Positions 55,936-64,000 of a stretch of DNA of 64,000 nucleotides are shown here, piece by piece (position 1 is the first letter of the stretch; every line of letters starts with the position of its first letter). The stretch is from Apricaphanius iberus. Lineage: Eukaryota; Chordata; Actinopteri; Cyprinodontiformes; Aphaniidae. The position numbers were made by a program, and so were the translations under genes. The notes beneath the pieces are model-generated. The model had not been told where the DNA came from. It was given only the letters and a program-made list of their open reading frames with translations, and ran no database searches. The stretch lies in the NCBI GenBank assembly GCA_028564705.1, contig JAPXFQ010001133.1, positions 930,001-994,000 on the forward strand, in the 5' to 3' direction.

Positions 55936-57666
55936 AGACTGTAGCCGGTTACACTATTTTATAATGTATATTTCTGCTTTTAATGTTTTGTGTGTTGTTG
56001 GTTGTAAAATGTGGACTAAGTGTCAGGAATAAAGGCTACTACTACTTTGCTTCAGGACCAGAACGAATCGTCGTAACTGAACCAAATGTCTCTACTAGGG
56101 GTATTATCAGATATTAAGATTAGTTTGTCAGTGTTAGAACATGTGTGAGAGGTGAAGGCTTCCTAAAGGAGCAGATCTGAGTCTGAACGCTAAATTGAGC
56201 CGTTTCAAACCAGGTTTTAGTAGTAATTGAAACTTTGACGTTGTCTGGTGTTTTGAAGCCATCCAGCTGTCTCCTTTAGGTTTAAGGCTGTAATTGCAGC
56301 AGACAGCTCTGTCTACTGAGGACAAAAGCCCAGAGTGATGTGGTGTACAGGACCTCTGATAGCAGAGCAGAGATTATGCTGCCTGGCTGGCTGATAGCGA
56401 CCCCAGCACCATGCATCCCCTCTGTGATCAAATAATGCATCTGCCATGTTCTCAAACATGGGTATGACTCCTTCTCCTGGTGTTCATTAGAAAGTAAAAA
56501 GTCAGGCGGCGGTGGCGACAGGCGAGAGGAGGTGACAGAGACGTTTAGAGGCGGCGAGGGCCGGGGAAGCGAATGTGACATGCTCAGGTGTAATTATACT
56601 CACCTAGTTCACAGCGGAGATTAGGAGGCAAAGGGACGGATAAGAGAAGGAGCGTCAGACATGAAGGAATATTGAAATACTCACTGATGCGAAGTGTCTT
56701 TTGTCACTTTATCATTTCAGGGTCTCACTTCTGTTTGCCTTTTCCAATTATAAAGGTGTGACTGTGGGCTTCTACACCCCCACCCCCCCCCCATCCCCTC
56801 CATATAATGTTAGACATGCTGAACTTCAGGGATGATGAATCATTTTGTTTTTTGTTCTTCAGGAACTGAAATAATTATCACTTCCAGATGTATGAGCCGC
56901 TGCAGGCCTAATCTGATGTGAGTTCTGCAACTTTGCAGTAATATTGAGGGCCGTCAATGTGCTTGATAGGAAGCCCAAACTGAGACAACACTGCCCTCTA
57001 CTGGTTGCTAACTGTTTTGCAGAGAAGTGACAGCACCGTTGTAGTGTCCCTCCTGTCAGAAAATAGATTATGACAATGTAATTTATTGTAATCTCCATCT
57101 CTGTGCTCCAGCCTGATGTCCTGATGACAGGCAGCCTCGGTCACAGTCAATCTACTCTGGGCAGGAAGCGGCATGCACGGCCTCCTTTACCCCCTAACGT
57201 CACAACTGATTCATCAGTGGTGATACAAGCAGAGCCGGAGTTTGGGAGTGTTAGTCACACAGCAATCTGGTCAATAAATGACGAAGATAATCAGTGATTA
57301 AATGAAGACTTCTGAAGGCTGTATTTCATGTTGAATCCTGAGGTTTGGTCTAAGAACAAACAGCTTTGACCAACTGCTCGAATCAAATCAGATCACTTTA
57401 TTGTCTTTTATTGCTTAACTACAGGAACACGATTAAATGAAACCATTTCTGTGGGATCTGTAGCAGAGTGTAATGAAAATCTCAAACAGTTACAGTCATA
57501 TATTCTGCATAATCTACTGTACATTAATACTAGTTCAGCATCTAGCTTCTTCCAAAAAGATGAGTACAGTCCCATCTTGTTGCTCTTCCAACCTCTCAAT
57601 TCACCATATTATTTAGTTATTCTGATAGCAGCGTAACTACAAAAATAGTTCAGGATAACCTAAGCC
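55936..57666. other. Gene-free interval
   Basis: 56280-56600 (minus frame 56581-56282) is repeat-free with GATTATGCTGCCTGGCTGGC and GATCAAATAATGCATCTGCC, possibly conserved. A C-run lies at 56783-56792. 57378-57412 (AATCAAATCAGATCACTTTA) resembles a LINE 3' end in reverse orientation. No gene recognised. Confidence 0.4.
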
Positions 57667-58077
57667 ACTCTAACTATAAGCTTTATCAAAAAGGAAGCCT
57701 GGTCTTAAAAACAGACAGAGTATCTGCCTCATGGACTAAAACTGGGAGCTGGTTCCACAGGAGAGGAGCCTGATAACTAAAAGATCTGCCTCCTATTCTA
57801 CTTTTAGAAATCCTAGGAACTACCAGTAGACCTGCATTCTGAGAACAAAGTTCTCTGTTAGGAACATATGGAACAATCAGATCTCTGATGTACGATGGAG
57901 CTGATTATTAAGGGCTTTATAAGTAAGGAAGAGGATCTTAAACTCTATTCTGGATTTAACAGGGAGCCAATGGAGAGAAGCCAAAACAGGAGAAATGTGA
58001 TCTCTATTTTTAATATTCATCAGAACTCTTGCTGCAGCATTTTGGATCAACTGAAGGCTTTTAATTGCATTTTGAGG
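57667..58077 (-). mobile_element. L2/CR1-type LINE, internal fragment
   Basis: Minus strand, about 410 bp almost identical to 11364-11773, differing in roughly a dozen positions and small indels. It encodes PQNAIKSLQLIQNAAARVLM, NIKNRDHISPVLASLHWLPV and KSRIEFKILFLTYKALNNQ. It ends at 58077, and the 3' UTR is not present beyond about 57667. The open frame extends upstream into 58245 in unrelated sequence. Confidence 0.9.
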
Positions 58078-59248
58078 ATGGTTCTGTGATATTTTTAATT
58101 TCATCCAAGCGGATCGGTGCCCTGAAGGTTTCGGCTCTAGGATGAAGAGGAAGACATCTAGCAGCGCCAGGAGGAAGAACAGGCCATGCTGGAGGTGCAG
58201 GTGGTAGGAAGGGCAGCTGGAGACTCCAGAGTGTCCAGAGGACATGGACGTGTCTCAGACACATCAGCACCAGCAGACGCAAGAACCCTATCAGTGTTGG
58301 TTTTTCTGTTTCTGCTTCAAAGAACACAACCCAAGAAATGTCAGACAATAGAAAAGGCAAAGACATCACAACATGACAACATCTTTTGTCTTTTTTAACC
58401 GTTGGAAGTCAGACATCTTGTTGTTTCAGTGAGCGCCTCTCGTACACAACCCCTGGCACGCCGTCCTTTAATTCAAGCCCATCTCGTGTTCCAATTGTCG
58501 TGTTTTGTCACCGTGTCGTTTACGAGGCTTTTGTCCTCCCTCCCTCTGTCTGGGCTGGAAACCTGCCGTTGTTCCCAGGCTCAGCGGGTAATGTTTTCTT
58601 CTCCGTCTCAAGAAGAAAGGCGGCATTTTGTACTATTATTAGTTGATGATGTTCAAAGCTGTTTTGTTTTTGGATTAAATGACAAAAAGATTCTTTGTAC
58701 ACAGAAAGCAAAGCCAAACATTGGGCTGACATGAACTTTTTATGTATTCTTTAGCTGATCTTTTGCAGGAGATGGAGAAGGAAGCTTGTTTTTACCGGAT
58801 CCACACAGACAGCCTTCAAACTCACACCTTTAACTCATCTTATTGTGTTCTCCAGCAAACATTGGGCCCAAAATATAACTCTGTCATTTATTTCCAGATT
58901 TTCTTTAACAGATGATGGACCTGGATATGTTTTAACATCTGTTTTATGGCATCTGTCTTCGTTTTAAAAACTGAGTCTGGGAATTATTATCACTTGAATT
59001 TCTCATTTATTTCAACATTATTTTTCTAGAACAGTGAATCAAAGATTATTAATCACTGATTAACAATCATTGATTAGCAGAATTTTAAGCAATGATTGTT
59101 ATGTTGAGAAGCGCATGCCTTCTCTCGCAACACCCGATCAGGGTAACTTCAGGACGCAACATGGGTTTATTTGCCCTGAAATATTCTGTTCCCCCTGTGT
59201 TGGGAGTGCAGAATGCAGCCAGAGAGGCAGATTGGAAAGTCTTGACTG
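58078..59248. other. Gene-free interval
   Basis: 58390-58740 is repeat-free, GC-moderate with CpGs (CCAATTGTCGTGTTTTGTCA) and no domain in either frame; it may be regulatory. The rest is unassigned. Confidence 0.4.
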
Positions 59249-59300
59249 CACTTGGAATAGAATAATCCTTTACTGTCCCACACAGGGGAAATTCAGCTGA
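59249..59300 (-). repeat. LINE 3'-end fragment (AATAGAATAATCCTTTACTG)
   Basis: The words GGAATAGAATAATCCTTTAC and TGTCCCACACAGGGGAAATT resemble the standard 3' terminus of a common fish LINE (AATAGAATCCTTTATTGTCCCAC style). Only the terminus is present. Confidence 0.5.
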
Positions 59301-59336
59301 AAAAAACATCTTAGAGGAGAATTACGGGGGTTTTAT

Positions 59337-59450
59337 CAACCTGGAACTAATTTTTTTGCAAATATTACATTCATTTACTCACCCAGACAAGCTTGGAGCC
59401 ACTTGGAGTCCTAAAGAGAAGTTTAAATCCAGTCGCGATCAGTGTATGTC
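59337..59450 (+). repeat. Dispersed repeat, copy B
   Basis: Matches 45107-45215: CAAATATTACATTCATTTAC and TCACCCAGACAAGCTTGGAG. Confidence 0.8.
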
Positions 59451-59895
59451 CTACATATTTGGTTTCAAGACTCAATTTCAGCACAACACCAAAAGCAGGA
59501 GGCAGATGAGTGATTTCATGAAAAAATGATTTGATTAAATAAATCTGTGGGTCGTCTCTGGAAAAACCAGGAGCAGGAATCCAGGGACTGGATCCAGACT
59601 GTGGAGAAGTGAGTATAGATGCTAATGAGATAAAGGTTTGTAAATGTAGATGTTGAAGATTAAGTTCTTATTTGTTGTTCGCGAATGGAAGTTTGGAGGA
59701 GAGTAAGATGGATCCCGTGAACTGAGGTTGTTTGGAGGTGGGCTTATGGTATCTGACAACTGGTTGGTGTTTGTTACAGATGGAAGGCATGATGGGAATT
59801 CAGACACTTACAGGAGTCAAGGTAAGTTCTGTTCTTCTCGGCAGGTACAGGCGTTGCTGGGGCGGACAGGCGAGCAGCTTGTTGGAGGAACAACA
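59451..59895. other. Unassigned non-coding stretch
   Basis: No gene or element recognised; overlapping frames in 59728-59991 are extended by the downstream repeat. Confidence 0.45.
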
Positions 59896-59950
59896 AGCCA
59901 GGCAGGAACCAGGCAGGAACCATGTGGGAACCAGGCAGGAACCAGGCAGG
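59896..59950. repeat. 11-bp tandem repeat, 5 copies
   Basis: AACCAGGCAGG units (one variant, AACCATGTGGG), five in a row. Confidence 0.93.
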
Positions 59951-62165
59951 AACTCAGAATGATGGAAGGGATTCCTGCTGAACCAAACTGAGAGACCAGT
60001 TAAAGGCTCAGGAACTCCTTGCATCATTTGTTTTGGATTTATTAGCCAATTAGAGCGTAGAGACACTTTGATCATAAAATATTGAACCTTATCACACTAT
60101 CCAAATTTTTTAGTTTTGGATTTGGGTTTTTTATAAGTTGTAAACCAAAATCATCAAAAATAAAACAAATAAAAGCATAAAATATCTTGCTTTGTACGTA
60201 ATGAGTCTATATCATCTATTAGTTTCACCTTTTAAAAGTGAAATTACTGATATAAATGAACCTTTGCACAATATTCAAATGTTTCAGTTTTCACCTGTAT
60301 TACAGCCAGTTTTCAGCAGAAGCAGGGCCGAGCCTTTGGAACAGGAGCTGGGCAGGTGTCAACACATACATTAAGCAATCTGTGTGAGATTTAAGGAAAC
60401 ATTACATCACACCTAACAGTGTTGTTTGTTCACATAGAAATATATATTTGTCTAACTGAGCAATCAGGTTTAGAGAGGAAATAAGAAGCCCTACAGTTCT
60501 TGAGAAAGTGAGGGTGTTCTCCCCTGGGGTATGATGTCCATGCTACCGTTAAAGACACAGATACTGGTTCTGATCCAACTCCCACACCCAAACATTTCCC
60601 TTCTACCTGCACTGCTTCCCTTCTTAACGATTACATGGGGTCTTATTTAACCACCTGGTGTCTCAGGAACAGAACCATGACAGAGTTTCATCCTGCAGCA
60701 GAACCGGGTTCCCTCCTGTTTAGTCAGGACAGAACCAACTAAACTGAACAGAAGTTCCTCGTGTTCTCATGAATGATAACCTGAAACGTTTCAGGTCTCC
60801 AGGATCCAGAACTAATGGGGTCCAATCTGGGGTTTTTGTTCAGAAAATGCAGATTATAACTGAATAAAGGAAAATATTGAAATCAGTGGATCTGATCTGA
60901 TGAGTGTGTAGGATGATCCTGTTTGTTCTACATGGTTTCCATCATATAGATGCTATCAAGTTTATCTGCTACTTATTGTGAAATCTTTACCTCTGACTTC
61001 TTGTTCTCAGGAAACTTCACCCAAAGGAGGCTCCGCCCCCACCACCCAGTTCCAAGTAACCAGAACCTCTGAGACGATTGGCAGGTTGAAGCTGCTTGTT
61101 CCCAGACTCTCTGACCTGAAGACCACATAACATAACAACCCTATGGATCTGCTCTCTGGTAGTAATAATAATAATTATTATTATTATTATTATAATAATA
61201 CCGTTGTTTAAAAAACGCTTTCAAACAAATGGCTGATTACTATTAGACATTTAAAAAAAATTTAAATTAAAACCAATACAGAATAAAATACAATTTACAA
61301 ACAGGTCAAATAAAAAGGAATAGCCATAAAAAGGAATAACCATAAAAACTAAGCATATAATTTATACACATAAGTTAGGGTGAACAGGGGAGTCTTTAAC
61401 TTAGCCTTAGGAACCTTTAAGAAACATATCTTGATAATATTTTGAGGCACATTGTTCACCAAAGATGGATCATGAAAAGAATAAAAACCGTCCCCAATGG
61501 TTTCTTCTAGCTTTAGGAATATGTAGCCCCTTACCATGCAGACGTACCAGTCCTGGGACATAACTACTTTTCATCAACATTACAGGCATGTGCATGCCCA
61601 TCCATCATGTAATCTAACAATATACACATCAACAGAATGAAATCATCACTTTGAAAAATGCTCTGTAGGAAAAGTTTGATTTTAAACATATTCGTTTCAA
61701 ATTTGAAATGTGAGTAGTTAACATGTTATTTTGTTAGTGTGATTCTGCCCCTGATGATCCTACTGTTGCTATGGACACCTTCATTTTCACAAAGAAAATT
61801 TAGGAAAGGACAAAGAAATTATGTTTCTCTGTGACTTCTAAAGAGACTAACTTGTTATCGGTCATACCTAAAGTCAGGGGAGTAGCATCAAATATTGGGC
61901 CCTACGTACAAAAGACCTTGCTGGGCCGCCCTACCAAATACCTTAGTGATGACAGGGGGTGCAGTATTGCATTTTCATCCAAAAAAAAAACTAAAATGTA
62001 AACCAAATGAGCCATACTCTTATTAATGTATCTTAGTTTTATTTTCAAAAGTACTACTTTTTGAGATGAAAAAAGTTCTACCAGGTCCAAACCTAAATCA
62101 AATATACTGTAAAGCAGTTCTGAGCAACGACCGTACCAAATGAGACAAACTTTGCTTTGAACATT
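59951..62165. other. Gene-free interval
   Basis: No gene or family recognised. 61163-61201 is a mirrored (AAT)n/(ATT)n tract. The 61220-61360 part is A-rich. Minus-strand frames at 61349-61561 and 61902-62213 have no domain. Confidence 0.45.
61163..61201. repeat. (AAT)n-(ATT)n-(AAT)n tract
   Basis: AATAATAATAATTATTATTA continuing into TATAATAATA; the two halves are reverse complements and can pair. Confidence 0.95.
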
Positions 62166-63060
62166 ATTAAGGCAAGTCAAGGCAATTTTATTTCTATAGC
62201 ACGCGTTCAACATGAAGGCAATTCAAGGTGCTTTACATGATTCAGTGGTAGAGAAACCAAATACATGATAAAAAATAAGAAAATTAAAACAGATCATTAC
62301 TAAAAGAAATGCATTTCGTAACTGAAGCATGAAAAAAAATGTATGAGAGTATGAAATTTAAAAACAAACAAAACATAAGAATAAAAAGAGAAGGTGTAAA
62401 CAACCAATTTGTGCAAAATAATATAGATTAAAAACAGATCAAACACAATCAGTTAAAAAATAAGAATGAAAATCGCATAACAAGAATCAAAGAATGATCA
62501 AAAACGCAATTTAGGGCTCAAAAGCAGCTCTTAATAGTAGAGTTTTAATCTTTGATTTAAAACAGCCGAACGATTCAGCATTTTTGCATTCTTCTGGAAG
62601 TTAGCTCCAGATTTGTGGAGCATAGAAGCTGAAAGCTGCCTCTCCTTGTTTAGTTCTGATTCTAGGAATGTTAAGTAGGCTAGAATTGGAGGACCTGATT
62701 GGTCTGCTGGGTTGGTACAGTGACAACAGATCTCCAACATACTTTGGTGCTACACCGTTCAGTGATTTATAAACTAGTAGGAGTATTTTAAAGTCTATTC
62801 TCTGAGCTACAGGGAGCCAGTGTAAGGACTTAAGAACTGGGGTGATGTGTTCTACTTTACTGGTTCTAGTGAGAACACGAGCAGCAGCGTTCTGGATCAG
62901 CTGCAGTTGTCTGATTGGTTTTTTCTGAAGACCTGTGAGGACGCTGTTGCAGTAATCAATCCAAATAAAGATAAACGCATGGATCAGTTTTTCAAGGTCC
63001 TTCTGTGACATCAGTCCTTTAATCCTAGAAATGTTCTTCAGGTGATAGAAAGTTGACCAT
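62166..63060 (-). mobile_element. L2/CR1-type LINE, 3' part, 5'-truncated
   Basis: Minus-strand frame 63011-62601 encodes MSQKDLEKLIHAFIFIWIDY, QLQLIQNAAARVLTRTSKVE, HITPVLKSLHWLPVAQRIDF and SFYAPQIWS. A 3' UTR follows, to TATTTCTATAGCACGCGTTC and GCAAGTCAAGGCAATTTTAT near 62166. The same family is at 3603-4215, and both copies break at the same point (63059 and 4215). EN and RT core absent. Confidence 0.9.
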
Positions 63061-63339
63061 TAATTTAGTGTTTTAGGTCTTTCATTCCTCACATCATACA
63101 GCATAGTGCGGCTGCCGCAAATATTCAGTTACCCTCTTCACAACAAAAGAACAAATTAATTTACAGATCTGACTTTAACAGTGCTCAGTCCGTTCAACAT
63201 GGACACTTAATCTCGTGAATATGAAGAAATTTGGTCTAACTTTACCACAGTTACATGGAATGGAATATTTCAGATGCCTGACTTATTCTGTTTCCCCCTC
63301 ATAACATGGGAACAAAATAACTTATATGCCTGTTATTCT
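63061..63339. other. Unassigned non-coding stretch
   Basis: No gene or element recognised. Confidence 0.45.
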
Positions 63340-63492
63340 GTGATGGATTGGCGACCTGTCCAGGGTGTACCCCGCCTCTCGCCCGTTGACAGCTGGAGAT
63401 AGGCACCAGCACCCCCGTGACCCATTAAGGATTAAGCGGTTAAGAAAATGGATGGATGGATGGATGGATGGATGGATGGATGGATGGATGCC
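63340..63492 (+). repeat. Teleost dispersed repeat with (ATGG)n tail
   Basis: Inverse-orientation copy of 24195-24320: GCGACCTGTCCAGGGTGTAC, CCCGCCTCTCGCCCGTTGAC and ATTAAGCGGTTAAGAAAATG, then about 11 ATGG units (63447-63490). The tail at the end of the repeat is consistent with a retroposed 3' end. Confidence 0.9.
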
Positions 63493-63555
63493 TGTTATTT
63501 ATAGTATGTAGTCCTTCAGCTGCCTGTAACATATAATAATATTTATTTTTCATGA

Positions 63556-63790
63556 TTAATAAAGTAAGACAGGATGGTAAAGGCGAACCAACCGGACATT
63601 GTGGTTGATAAGGAGCAGAGGAAAGCCGTTGTGGTGGATGTGGCAATACCAAGTGATGGTAACATCAAGAAGAAGGAACATGAGAAACTTGAGAAATACC
63701 AAGGGCTGAGAGAGGAACTAGAGAAGGGTTGGAAGGTGAAGGTGACAGTAGTACATGTGGTAATTGGAGCACATCCATCGATGTTATAAT
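63556..63790 (+). pseudogene. LINE C-terminal restriction-like endonuclease fragment
   Basis: The plus frame 63574-63789 (71 codons) reads MVKANQPDIVVDKEQRKAVV, VDVAIPSDGNIKKKEHEKLE, KYQGLREELEKGWKVKVTVV and a C-terminal HVVIGAHPSML. The PD(I)V...VDVA(I)PSD arrangement fits the PD-(D/E)xK restriction-like endonuclease at the C-terminus of R2/R4/Hero-style LINEs, commonly annotated in fish as a reverse transcriptase. One residue looks lost in the usual VVVD run. The upstream frame is closed by TAA at 63558-63567, and the downstream part of the family (usually ending around SVQKSAVLGTAK) is absent. No ATG-level evidence of expression. Confidence 0.75.
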
Positions 63791-64000
63791 ATAAAATAAT
63801 GTCAATTAGAAGAGTCATATGAAGAAAAATATATTTCAACCCATTTTGAATTTTACTTAAGTACATACACCCCCCCATCAAATTCAGATACAAATACTGT
63901 CTGCTTTGCACAGCCCTATTCCTAACAGATCACTTCTTAGTTTTTTTATTGTTGGAGTCTGCATGTAGAGGGCACAACTTCCAGTTAAAGTTTAATCACA
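63791..64000. other. Unassigned window edge
   Basis: No gene or repeat recognised. Confidence 0.45.

Noticed and set aside
1..64000. CRISPR arrays or bacterial operons
   Set aside because: Tandem arrays here lack unique spacers, and the transposon families and gene density are vertebrate-type.

Overview
The window looks like teleost fish nuclear DNA. It is AT-rich with long non-coding stretches, abundant microsatellites, and remnants of element families typical of ray-finned fishes: Rex3/RTE-like LINEs, L2/CR1-type LINEs, a LINE with a restriction-like endonuclease, Tc1-like transposases and a Gypsy element. I found no host protein-coding gene that I can defend. The longest host-like open frames (about 120-165 codons) show no recognisable domain. 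I read the window as a gene desert or large intergenic/intronic interval, probably with regulatory sequence. The teleost assignment rests on the repeat families; I cannot name the species.

Layout. 1-3600: mostly unassigned, with a striking 21-bp minisatellite of about 28 units (1195-1797). 3603-4660: L2/CR1-type LINE tail and a Tc1 scrap. 5390-9480: locally CpG-rich and then low-repeat sequence that looks like conserved non-coding DNA. 10430-11995: reverse-strand LINE. 12690-15300: low-repeat, possibly regulatory sequence with a compound CCA/CAG/TGG microsatellite. 16280-17093: forward LINE ending in (GAT)n. 17094-27200: sparse repeats, a SINE-like fragment and another candidate conserved block (22590-22950). 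27208-27692: Rex3 tail, then a perfect 26-bp inverted repeat. 33340-34680: LINE/SINE tail, then a Tc1 transposase relic split by a LINE tail. 37669-39252: a LINE copy bracketed by (TA)n tracts, carrying inside it an antisense, degenerate piece of 28S ribosomal RNA. 39700-45100: candidate conserved blocks and Tc1 scraps. 45616-52681: a 7-kb block bounded by a perfect 23-nt inverted repeat starting with TTAA, filled with a broken Gypsy element, a jockey-superfamily LINE and a Rex3/RTE element, all on the minus strand. 52700-64000: mostly unassigned, with further LINE tails and a well-preserved endonuclease-domain fragment of a LINE at 63574-63789.

The recognisable proteins are all transposon-derived and all are truncated, frameshifted or internally deleted, so nothing here is likely to move on its own. 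The most unusual items are the 28S rRNA fragment embedded in a LINE 3' region, the nested block enclosed by TTAA-type inverted termini, the perfect 26-bp palindrome, and the patterned minisatellite open in four reading frames. The conserved-element calls are impressions from sequence texture only and need alignment to other fishes.
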